Source: Pseudomonadota bacterium
Lineage (GTDB): Bacteria; Pseudomonadota; Gammaproteobacteria; Enterobacterales; Succinivibrionaceae
Length of the DNA stretch: 5,407 bases
Assembly: GCA_023460615.1 (NCBI GenBank)
Contig: JAEWPL010000033.1
Coordinates: 1 to 5,407 of the forward strand
Reading direction: 5' to 3'
Within the stretch, counting starts at the first letter, position 1. Every line of letters begins with the position of its first letter. Made by a program: the position numbers and the translations under genes. The notes below the pieces were generated by a model that did not search any database, was not told the DNA's origin, and saw only the letters and a program-made list of their open reading frames with translations. Shown one piece after another: positions 1 through 5,407 of the stretch.

Positions 1-1599
1 CCACAAAGTAAAATTTATAAACGAGGCACTGTTTTTTATTCAAAGGATGCAGCAAAAACATCAAAAAATGATCTTACCTACTTAGGCTCTTGTACTGTAT
101 TACTAGTGTTTTTACTTATTTTTGCTATTTTCAGGACTCTTAATCCTGTAGTTTTAGCCTTACTTTCAGTTACTTTTGGACTTGTAGCAGGCTCTTTTTT
201 AGTAGTTTTTTGCTTTAACAGTGTTAACTTAATTGTTATTGGTATGTGTTTAAGTATCATTGGCGTGGTTTTAGACTACTCTACTTATTACTTAACCTTA
301 AGACTTAATTTTAGTGGGCAAGAAACCTCTTTTGAGACTATCAAAAGAATGCAAAAGCCTTTGATTATTGCAGCTGCAACAGATGTGATTGCTTATTTAA
401 TTATCTTACTCTTCCCACTTGAGCCACTAAAACAATTAGCTTTATTCTGTATTGGAGCTATAACCTACTCTTGTTTATTTGTAGTCTTAGTTGAGCCTTA
501 TTTGTGCCAAAACACCAAAACAGTTAGTTTGCCACTACCAAAGGTTATAAATCTTTATTTGAAGCTAGCTTCAAAAAAGACTTTTTCAAATACTCTAATC
601 ATAGCTTTAGTAGTAATTTCAGCAATTGGCTTATTTAAGCTAAAGGCAAATGACGATCCTGCTTTATTACAAACTCTAAATCCTGCTTTAAAACAGCAAG
701 ATGACTTTATAAGTAAGTTATTAAATACTAAAAACTCTCAAAAATTTATTATCGTTAGTGCTAATACTTTTGAAGAGTTACTTTATAAAAATGAGCTTGT
801 AAAAGCCAAATTAGACAAGTTAATTGAAAATAAAGCTGTAAAGTCTTACAAGACTTTACCTTTTAACAGTCAAAAAACACAACAACAGGATTTAGAGCTG
901 TTACAAAATAATACTAAAGTGCTACAAGATAAACTTTCAAAAATGCACCTTAATTTAAGTTTTAAAGATTATCAAGGACAGATCTTTGATGAAGCAAAAT
1001 TCTTTGATAGTGCATATTTTAAGTTATATGAGCAAATGCTACTAGTAAAGAACGGTACTTGCGCTTTAACGATTATCTTAAATGAGGTTAATAATGGTGC
1101 TTTAATTAAAGAAGCTATAGAACCAATTGAAAACACCCTATATCTTGATAGACACGAGGATTTAACCAAAGCTTTTGCTTATCTTAGAGAGCTAATTAGT
1201 TTTGTAGTATTAAGCTTTATTGCGGTTATCTTAGTTATAAGCTGCATAAGATTAAAACTAAGATTAGGCCTGATAGCTACAGTATTTTCAATTCTCACAC
1301 TGACTACTGCTCTTACAGCGCTTGCATTTAGTGGCTTACAACTAAATTTATTTTCACAATTAGCTTTAATCTTAGTACTAGGTATCGGTATTAACTATGC
1401 CATCTTCTTTACTAACAATAACGAGATTGAAAAGGTAAGTTTAGTGGCAATTGCAACTGCTCTTTTAACCACATTACTTACTATTGGTATTTTAATCTTT
1501 AGTAGCGTTGCTGCTATACAAGGTTTTGCTATTGTGTTATCAACAGGCATCATGACTGCATTTTTACTTGCAACTATTTTAAAAAACTATGCTAAATAA
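1..1599 (+). CDS. apeM: MMPL/RND-family exporter of the aryl polyene cluster, 5' partial (C-terminal 532 residues)
   Basis: The frame is open from base 1, so the start lies upstream; the GTG at 106 is internal. RND/MMPL exporters usually have about 770-850 residues, so roughly the last two thirds is here. Counting from the first codon, hydrophobic segments lie near residues 27-47, 50-73, 75-100, 120-139 and 143-168 (TM2-6) and 194-213 (TM7). A soluble, Lys/Gln/Asn-rich stretch at about 215-395 is the second periplasmic loop, and five more segments (about 397-417, 422-445, 449-471, 479-503, 505-527) are TM8-12. The TM4 motif has Asp-Tyr at residues 92-93 (bases 274-279). The equivalent TM10 motif reads GIGINY, with Asn465 where an Asp is common. 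In APE clusters such an inner-membrane pump is thought to use proton motive force to move the polyene lipid outward. The stop overlaps the lipoprotein gene by 11 nt. The MMPL assignment is firm; the APE substrate is inferred from neighbours. Confidence 0.85.
   Translation, partial: PQSKIYKRGTVFYSKDAAKTSKNDLTYLGSCTVLLVFLLIFAIFRTLNPVVLALLSVTFGLVAGSFLVVFCFNSVNLIVIGMCLSIIGVVLDYSTYYLTLRLNFSGQETSFETIKRMQKPLIIAAATDVIAYLIILLFPLEPLKQLALFCIGAITYSCLFVVLVEPYLCQNTKTVSLPLPKVINLYLKLASKKTFSNTLIIALVVISAIGLFKLKANDDPALLQTLNPALKQQDDFISKLLNTKNSQKFIIVSANTFEELLYKNELVKAKLDKLIENKAVKSYKTLPFNSQKTQQQDLELLQNNTKVLQDKLSKMHLNLSFKDYQGQIFDEAKFFDSAYFKLYEQMLLVKNGTCALTIILNEVNNGALIKEAIEPIENTLYLDRHEDLTKAFAYLRELISFVVLSFIAVILVISCIRLKLRLGLIATVFSILTLTTALTALAFSGLQLNLFSQLALILVLGIGINYAIFFTNNNEIEKVSLVAIATALLTTLLTIGILIFSSVAAIQGFAIVLSTGIMTAFLLATILKNYAK
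838..859. repeat. Perfect 9-bp inverted repeat with 4-nt loop inside the exporter gene
   Basis: The arm at 838-846 (GTAAAGTCT) is the exact reverse complement of the arm at 851-859 (AGACTTTAC), with TACA between. A C and four T follow the right arm (860-864). It lies in the region coding for the periplasmic loop. The stem is A/T-rich and the T run is short, so it is at best a weak RNA hairpin. A chance origin or codon-level coincidence is quite possible. Confidence 0.35.
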
Positions 1600-2164
1600 A
1601 CTTATACTGTTTTTTTCAATTCTAATTACTCTAGCTTGCACAGCCTGTAGCAGTTCAAGTACAGAAAGTGCTGAGACTCAAAAGGTATTTTTAGAGCCTA
1701 ATCAGAGTGTGGTACTACCTAAGTTTTATTATCAGGATAAGCTTAGTTTAAAGCAGCTTATGACTACAACTTATCAGGGAAAAACTCACAGTCTTATTGT
1801 TTTTTTAAATTTAGATAAAGATTTTATTGAAATTAAAGGTATGTCTACAAGTTTTATTAACTTGTTTTCGGTAAAATATCATAATGAAATTATCGATACT
1901 AAATATTATGTTCCAAAGTTATTATTACCCTCTGTAGAGCAAGTTTTGCTAGATATAATGCTTTGTTTTGAAGACGATAGTAAAATTAGTCAATTTTTAC
2001 CAACAGGTTATAAGCTAATTACTTCAGACAAATCTAGAGAGCTTTTAAATAATAACGACAACTTGATTTACAAGATAAGCTATGAAAAGCTTAAAGAACA
2101 CAATTTAGCAGTAAAGTTAACTAATAACGCTTTTAACTATACCATAACTATAAAGTACTTATGA
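1589..2164 (+). CDS. apeN: DUF3261-type lipoprotein of the aryl polyene cluster
   Basis: This encodes 191 residues. The N-terminus has a lipoprotein-like signal: Lys4, a hydrophobic core at residues 5-16, then Cys17 and Cys20 followed by a Ser-rich linker (SSSSTES). Neither Cys has the textbook Leu at -3 (TLAC for Cys17, CTAC for Cys20), so the lipidated residue is uncertain. No Asp follows either Cys, so outer-membrane sorting would be expected. The mature part is beta-rich. Its middle (about residues 81-127: a Gly-Met-Ser turn, Phe/Val strand, Pro-Lys-Leu-Leu-Leu-Pro, then Val-Leu-Leu-Asp) follows the layout I associate with DUF3261 proteins found next to APE exporters. The molecular function is not established; a role in outer-membrane delivery of the pigment is inferred from context. 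The ATG at 1589 is the only good start in front of the signal sequence. It has no visible Shine-Dalgarno and lies inside the exporter's end, so it probably relies on translational coupling. It overlaps the next gene by 4 nt. Confidence 0.72.
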   Translation: MLNKLILFFSILITLACTACSSSSTESAETQKVFLEPNQSVVLPKFYYQDKLSLKQLMTTTYQGKTHSLIVFLNLDKDFIEIKGMSTSFINLFSVKYHNEIIDTKYYVPKLLLPSVEQVLLDIMLCFEDDSKISQFLPTGYKLITSDKSRELLNNNDNLIYKISYEKLKEHNLAVKLTNNAFNYTITIKYL

Positions 2165-3333
2165 TTTATATAAACGATTTTGCCTCAATCAGCGCTTTAG
2201 GCTCTAACAGCGATGAGATTACTTATAACTTATCTCACCCTAATCAAATCTTACTTACAAAAAGAAATGATCTATTATTAAATCAAAAAGAGTCTTATTT
2301 TGGACAAGTAAAAGCTACCTTACCCTCTCTTGAGGATTATCCTAAGCACAATACTCGCAATAATGCTTTTTTAGCTTATTTGTGCCAAGGCTTAAAAGAA
2401 AAAATTGATTACTTTATTGAAAAATATGGCAATCAAAGAATTGGAATCGTGCTTGGAACCTCAACCTCAGGCTTAAGTGAAACCGAAGTTGAAATAAAAA
2501 AATATTTACAAACCAACGTACATAGCCAAGACTTTTATTTCTCCATGCAAGAATTTGGTGATCCTGCGCTCTTTTTGGCACAACTCTTGGGTACAAAAGG
2601 AGTTTGTTACGCTATCTCCACTGCGTGCTCTTCAAGTTCAAAAGCTTTAGTTTCAGCTAAAAAACTTATTGAAAAAGATCTTTGTGATGTTGTGATAACA
2701 GGTGGTGCTGACACCTTGTGTGCTGTACCTATCAACGGTTTTGACAGTATGCAAGTATTAAGCACAAACCGTTGCAATCCTTTCTGTAAACACCGTGATG
2801 GTATCAATATTGGAGAAGCATCTGGTCTAATGATTTTATCAAAAGAGCCATCATCCCTAGCTTTAGTAGGTTGCGGTGAGTCTTCAGATGCCTATCATAT
2901 CTCCTCCCCTGATCCTGAAGGAAAAGGTGCGATAAAAGCAATTAACATGGCTTTAAAGGATGCTAATTTAGCACCAAAAGATATCGGATATATCAATATG
3001 CATGGCACTGGCACCAAACTTAATGATGCCATGGAATCAAAAGCTGTGAATGCAGTGTTTGGAAATTCTGTACCATCAAGCTCTACTAAGTATTTAACAG
3101 GTCACACTTTAGGTGGCGCGGGTATCTTAGAAAGTTGCATTTTAGCTTACATCTTAAAATATGATCTTAATTTACCACCACAGGATTTTTCCTTTGATGA
3201 AATAGACGATACGCTTTTAGATTGTGGCATTTTAAAAGAAAGTGTTCCGCGTAAAACTAATTACCTAATGTCTAATTCTTTTGCTTTTGGTGGTAACAAT
3301 ACTAGCATTATTATAGGAAAAGTAGATGAGTAA
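2161..3333 (+). CDS. apeO: Aryl polyene beta-ketoacyl-ACP synthase (elongating ketosynthase)
   Basis: This 390-residue thiolase-fold condensing enzyme of the FabF/FabB group is full length for the family (about 380-410). The catalytic triad is intact: nucleophile Cys156 in STACSSSSKA, His281 in MHGTGT and His315 in LTGHTLGGAG, with the family Lys310 just before. Other hallmarks are LGTSTSG (98-104), GGAD (181-184), HRDGINIGEASG (211-222) and the C-terminal NSFAFGGNN (372-380). The early TRNN motif (65-68) and the LGTSTSG form resemble the O-type ketosynthase of APE clusters, as far as I recall that family. In APE synthesis this enzyme is reported to pair with a chain-length-factor-like partner (ApeC) and to condense malonyl-ACP onto the growing polyene in the cytoplasm. 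That partner is not in the window. The start is set by the conserved N-terminal strand (MIYINDFASISALG) and an ATGA overlap with the lipoprotein stop. There is no clear Shine-Dalgarno, so re-initiation is likely. Confidence 0.88.
   Translation: MIYINDFASISALGSNSDEITYNLSHPNQILLTKRNDLLLNQKESYFGQVKATLPSLEDYPKHNTRNNAFLAYLCQGLKEKIDYFIEKYGNQRIGIVLGTSTSGLSETEVEIKKYLQTNVHSQDFYFSMQEFGDPALFLAQLLGTKGVCYAISTACSSSSKALVSAKKLIEKDLCDVVITGGADTLCAVPINGFDSMQVLSTNRCNPFCKHRDGINIGEASGLMILSKEPSSLALVGCGESSDAYHISSPDPEGKGAIKAINMALKDANLAPKDIGYINMHGTGTKLNDAMESKAVNAVFGNSVPSSSTKYLTGHTLGGAGILESCILAYILKYDLNLPPQDFSFDEIDDTLLDCGILKESVPRKTNYLMSNSFAFGGNNTSIIIGKVDE
3315..3318 (+). promoter_or_regulatory. Ribosome binding site of the dehydratase gene, inside the apeO 3' end
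   Basis: AGGA lies 7 nt before the ATG at 3326, within the last codons of the upstream ketosynthase gene. It supports this start and the 8-nt gene overlap. Confidence 0.6.
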
Positions 3334-3793
3334 TTTGTATCTTGAGCCTAGTTGTTACCTTCCCCACAAAAAGCCTATGGTTTTAATTGATAAGGTGATA
3401 GAGGTAACTGACAACAGTGCTATTTGTCAAAGTTATGTCAATGAAAAAGGCTGTTTAGCTCCTTTTTTAGAAGGCAATGAGCTTCCATCCTTTTACATCA
3501 TTGAGCTAATCTCACAAGCCATAGGTATTTGGTCTGGAGTTAAATCTAAACAAAATAATGTATCGATTCCACCTATGGGTATGGTGATTGGCTGTCGTGG
3601 TTTAAAGTGTACTGTAGATAAATTTTCCTACAACTCAACTTTAGATATCAAAATTAACAAAATTATAGAAGATGACTCTCTAGCTTCCTTTGATGGAACT
3701 ATATCTGTTAATGGTACAGATTTAGGCTTTGGCACCGTCAATGTAGTTAGAGTAACAGATGATCAATTAAATAACCTATTTGCTCGCGATTAA
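3326..3793 (+). CDS. apeP: Hotdog-fold 3-hydroxyacyl-ACP dehydratase subunit of the aryl polyene synthase
   Basis: This encodes 155 residues, the usual size for a single-hotdog FabA/FabZ-type dehydratase. The N-terminal YLPHKKPMVLID (residues 11-22) matches the LPHRYPFLLVD opening of FabZ. The central helix IELISQAIGIWSG (59-71) matches FabZ's LEAMAQATGIL, with Glu60 at the catalytic acid position and Gln64 conserved. The FabZ HFPGxP segment that carries the catalytic His is replaced here by PFLEGNELPS (46-55). No His is present there, and the only other His is His14. The family is expected to remove water from 3-hydroxyacyl-ACP to give the trans double bonds of the polyene. In characterised APE systems ApeP works as a heterodimer with another dehydratase, ApeI, which could supply the missing residue. 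It overlaps the ketosynthase by 8 nt and has its own AGGA ribosome site. The family call is firm; whether this subunit is catalytic by itself is open. Confidence 0.85.
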   Translation: MSNLYLEPSCYLPHKKPMVLIDKVIEVTDNSAICQSYVNEKGCLAPFLEGNELPSFYIIELISQAIGIWSGVKSKQNNVSIPPMGMVIGCRGLKCTVDKFSYNSTLDIKINKIIEDDSLASFDGTISVNGTDLGFGTVNVVRVTDDQLNNLFARD

Positions 3794-3798
3794 AGAGG
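3794..3798 (+). promoter_or_regulatory. Ribosome binding site of the ketoreductase gene
   Basis: AGAGG follows directly on the dehydratase stop codon. It is 1 nt from the ATG at 3800 and 4 nt from the ATG at 3803. The spacing favours the second ATG as the true start. Confidence 0.55.
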
Positions 3799-3799
3799 T

Positions 3800-4531
3800 A
3801 TGATGAAAAGAGTATTAGTCACAGGCGCAGGCACCGGACTTGGTAAAGCCATTGCAATTGAACTTTGTAAAAACGATTTTGAGGTAGTACTACATTATCG
3901 CAGTAGTAAAAGCGGTATTGATGATGCTTTAAACCAAATCAAAGAACTTGGCAAAAAAGCAACCTCCCTTTGTTTTGATATTACCAACAGAGCTCAATGC
4001 AAAGAGATTTTAGAGCAAGATATTGAGCAAAATGGCTCTTACTATGGAATTGTCTGCAATGCAGGTATCACCAAAGATGCCGCTTTTCCGATGATGACCG
4101 ATGACGATTGGGATAGCGTGGTAAGAACTAATATCGACGGTTTTTACAATGTAGTAAAACCTTGCATTATGCCAATGATTGCAGCTCATGAAGGTGGCAG
4201 AATTATTGCCATATCCTCAGTATCTGGCATTATGGGTAATCGAGGTCAAGTAAACTACTCTGCTTCAAAAGCAGCTTTAATTGGTGCGGTAAAAGCTTTA
4301 GCTTTAGAAGTTGCTAAAAGAAACATCACCGTAAATGCTGTAGCACCAGGTTTAATTGATACTCAAATGACCGAGCTTGATGAAACCGTTAAAAAAGAAA
4401 TTTTAAAAATGATCCCATTAAAGAGAATGGGTAAACCTCAGGATGTTGCCGATACAGTAGCCTTTTTAATGTCTGAGAAGGCAAACTACATCACAAGACA
4501 AGTTATCAGTGTTAATGGAGGTTTACTATGA
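3800..4531 (+). CDS. apeQ: FabG-like 3-oxoacyl-ACP reductase (ketoreductase) of the aryl polyene synthase
   Basis: This 243-residue classical short-chain dehydrogenase/reductase matches the FabG length. Numbering from the ATG at 3800, the nucleotide-binding motif TGAGTGLG is at 8-15, and the Asp60-Ile site contacting the adenine is followed by NAG at 87-89. The catalytic tetrad is complete: Asn111, Ser140, Tyr153 and Lys157 (NYSASK). The sequence continues with the FabG-typical TVNAVAPGLIDT (177-188) and ends in VNGG. Tyr33-Arg34 after the second strand suggests NADPH preference. It would reduce each beta-keto intermediate on the carrier protein before dehydration. Two consecutive ATG codons (3800 and 3803) begin the frame; because AGAGG lies so close, 3803 is the better start (242 residues). 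It sits 6 nt after the dehydratase and overlaps the next ketosynthase by 4 nt. A housekeeping fabG is possible by sequence alone, but the lack of neighbouring fabD/acpP and the APE gene order argue for the pathway enzyme. Confidence 0.88.
   Translation: MMKRVLVTGAGTGLGKAIAIELCKNDFEVVLHYRSSKSGIDDALNQIKELGKKATSLCFDITNRAQCKEILEQDIEQNGSYYGIVCNAGITKDAAFPMMTDDDWDSVVRTNIDGFYNVVKPCIMPMIAAHEGGRIIAISSVSGIMGNRGQVNYSASKAALIGAVKALALEVAKRNITVNAVAPGLIDTQMTELDETVKKEILKMIPLKRMGKPQDVADTVAFLMSEKANYITRQVISVNGGLL
4517..4521 (+). promoter_or_regulatory. Strong ribosome binding site of the second ketosynthase gene, inside apeQ
   Basis: GGAGG lies 6 nt before the ATG at 4528, which is near-ideal spacing. It is formed by the Gly-Gly codons (GGA GGT) near the end of the ketoreductase. 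It is the clearest Shine-Dalgarno in the window and fixes the start. Confidence 0.8.
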
Positions 4532-5407
4532 GCAAACGTGTAGTTATCACTGGTCGTGGTACAGTAACAGCTTTTGGGCAGACATGGGATGAGAATAAAA
4601 CAAAAATTTGTGAGCTTAAAAATGCTGTTCGCCATATGCCTGAGTGGGAAAACATTGACGGCTTAATCACTAAGCTTGCAGCCCCTTGTGACAATTTTAC
4701 AAGACCTGAAAGTTATACAAGAAAACAAACTCGCTCTATGAGTAGAGTGTCTTTGATGGCTACAAGAGCCTCAGAGCTAGCCTTACAAGAATCAGGTTTA
4801 ATCGACGACAAAGAGTTTTTAAAATCAGGTAACTTCGGTATTGCCTATGGTTCATCCTTTGGTAGTGTGATGGCTGTAAAAGACTTTGCTACCATGCTAA
4901 CTGACAATACTACAGGTGACATTAACGCTAACTCCTATGTTAAATTGATGCCACAAACCACTGCTGTAAATATTAGTATCTTTTTTGGCATTACAGGCAG
5001 AATTATTCCAACTTCCACAGCTTGTACCTCAGGCTCAATGGCTATAGGTTATGCCTACGAAGCCATTAAAAATGGCTATCAAGTTGCCATGGTAGCTGGT
5101 GGTGCTGAAGAGTTATCAGTTTGCGATGCAGGTGTTTTTGACACCATGTTCTCAACCTCCTCAAAAAATGATACTCCAAAGCTAACTCCAGCTCCTTTTG
5201 ACAAAGACAGAGACGGCTTAGTAATTGGTGAAGGTGCTGGAACCTTAGTACTTGAAGAGTATGAGCATGCTAAGGCTCGTGGTGCTAAGATTTATGCTGA
5301 GATTATAGGATTTGCAACCAACTGTGATGCAACCCATATCACCTCCCCTAATGCTACCACTATCGAAATTTGCATTAGAGATGCGCTAAAGGATGCTAAC
5401 CTATCAA
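4528..5407 (+). CDS. apeR: Aryl polyene beta-ketoacyl-ACP synthase, second ketosynthase, 3' partial (first 293 residues)
   Basis: The frame stays open from the ATG at 4528 to the window edge, giving 293 complete codons. It starts with the condensing-enzyme strand KRVVITGRGTVTAFG. The nucleophile is Cys166 in PTSTACTSGS (bases 5023-5025), followed by VAGGAEE (189-195), APFDKDRDGLVIGEGAG (222-238) and LVLEEYEHAKARGA (240-253), all typical of FabF. The HGTGT and GH histidines should lie in the missing final 110-120 residues and cannot be checked. Compared with the O-type enzyme it has the canonical PFDKDRDG motif and a longer N-terminal region (IDGLITKLAAP near 43-53), so it is a separate paralogue. 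In APE systems ApeR is thought to act on the aryl starter or early condensations. It overlaps the ketoreductase stop as ATGA and has its own strong GGAGG. A plain FabF is an alternative, but gene order supports ApeR. Confidence 0.85.
   Translation, partial: MSKRVVITGRGTVTAFGQTWDENKTKICELKNAVRHMPEWENIDGLITKLAAPCDNFTRPESYTRKQTRSMSRVSLMATRASELALQESGLIDDKEFLKSGNFGIAYGSSFGSVMAVKDFATMLTDNTTGDINANSYVKLMPQTTAVNISIFFGITGRIIPTSTACTSGSMAIGYAYEAIKNGYQVAMVAGGAEELSVCDAGVFDTMFSTSSKNDTPKLTPAPFDKDRDGLVIGEGAGTLVLEEYEHAKARGAKIYAEIIGFATNCDATHITSPNATTIEICIRDALKDANLS

Noticed and set aside
106..108. GTG as the start codon of the exporter gene
   Set aside because: The same frame is open back to base 1, and the GTG falls inside a transmembrane helix, so the gene simply begins upstream of the window.
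78..260. Minus-strand open frame of 60 codons
   Set aside because: It is antisense to the exporter's transmembrane helices, has low-complexity Lys/Thr composition and shows no recognisable domain.
972..1169. Minus-strand open frame of 65 codons
   Set aside because: It is antisense to the exporter's periplasmic loop, with no recognisable domain and no supporting context.
1573..1588. A promoter or terminator between the exporter and the lipoprotein genes
   Set aside because: The sequence is coding for the exporter end and only A/T-rich; with the genes overlapping there is no specific -35/-10 pair or stem-loop.
2414..2807. Two minus-strand open frames (2414-2596 and 2607-2807)
   Set aside because: Both are antisense to the conserved ketosynthase core, whose frame carries all catalytic motifs; they are shadows.
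4512..4694. Minus-strand open frame of 60 codons
   Set aside because: It is antisense to the ketoreductase/ketosynthase junction and the ketosynthase N-terminus; no domain is visible.
2161..5407. Housekeeping fatty acid synthesis (fab) cluster
   Set aside because: Two ketosynthases with a His-less hotdog protein, next to an MMPL exporter and a DUF3261-like lipoprotein, fit an aryl polyene cluster; fabD, fabH and acpP are not seen.
1..5407. CRISPR array, transposon, tRNA/rRNA or phage element
   Set aside because: No spaced direct repeats, transposase motifs, terminal repeats or RNA gene signatures were seen; essentially all bases are coding.

Overview
The window is a tightly packed, single-strand gene run from an A/T-rich Gram-negative bacterium. 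It looks like the distal part of an aryl polyene (APE) pigment biosynthesis cluster. Six genes are present in this order: an MMPL/RND-type exporter (5' end outside the window), a small DUF3261-type lipoprotein, a ketosynthase, a FabA/FabZ-like hotdog dehydratase, a FabG-like ketoreductase and a second ketosynthase (3' end outside the window). This matches the order apeM-N-O-P-Q-R as I remember it from the Escherichia coli and Xenorhabdus APE clusters. Symbols are assigned from family plus order, not from a database search.

Layout: 1-1599 membrane exporter, C-terminal part; 1589-2164 lipoprotein; 2161-3333 ketosynthase O; 3326-3793 dehydratase P; 3800-4531 ketoreductase Q; 4528-5407 ketosynthase R, N-terminal part. 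Neighbouring genes overlap by 11, 4, 8 and 4 nt, with only one 6-nt gap (between P and Q). No intergenic stretch is large enough for a promoter or terminator, so the run is most likely one translationally coupled operon whose promoter lies upstream. There is no RNA gene, CRISPR array or mobile element.

How the genes would work together, from established knowledge of APE type II polyketide synthases: an aryl starter on an acyl carrier protein is extended with malonyl units by ketosynthases (R is thought to act early, O with a chain-length-factor partner later). It is then reduced by Q and dehydrated by P with a second hotdog subunit, giving a conjugated polyene. The MMPL exporter and the lipoprotein are expected to help move the product to the outer membrane. 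The carrier proteins, chain-length factor, second dehydratase, starter-supply enzymes and acyltransferases are expected outside the window.

Host: the lipoprotein signal and the APE cluster indicate a Gram-negative organism, and the A/T-rich codon use (TTA, AAA and ATT favoured) departs from the well-studied enterobacterial clusters. A low-G+C gammaproteobacterium, for example a gut Succinivibrionaceae-like organism, is a guess only. The most notable points are two non-canonical residues: an Asn where the second half of the exporter would be expected to carry a proton-relay Asp, and the lack of the canonical catalytic His in the dehydratase. The system itself belongs to a known class rather than a new one.
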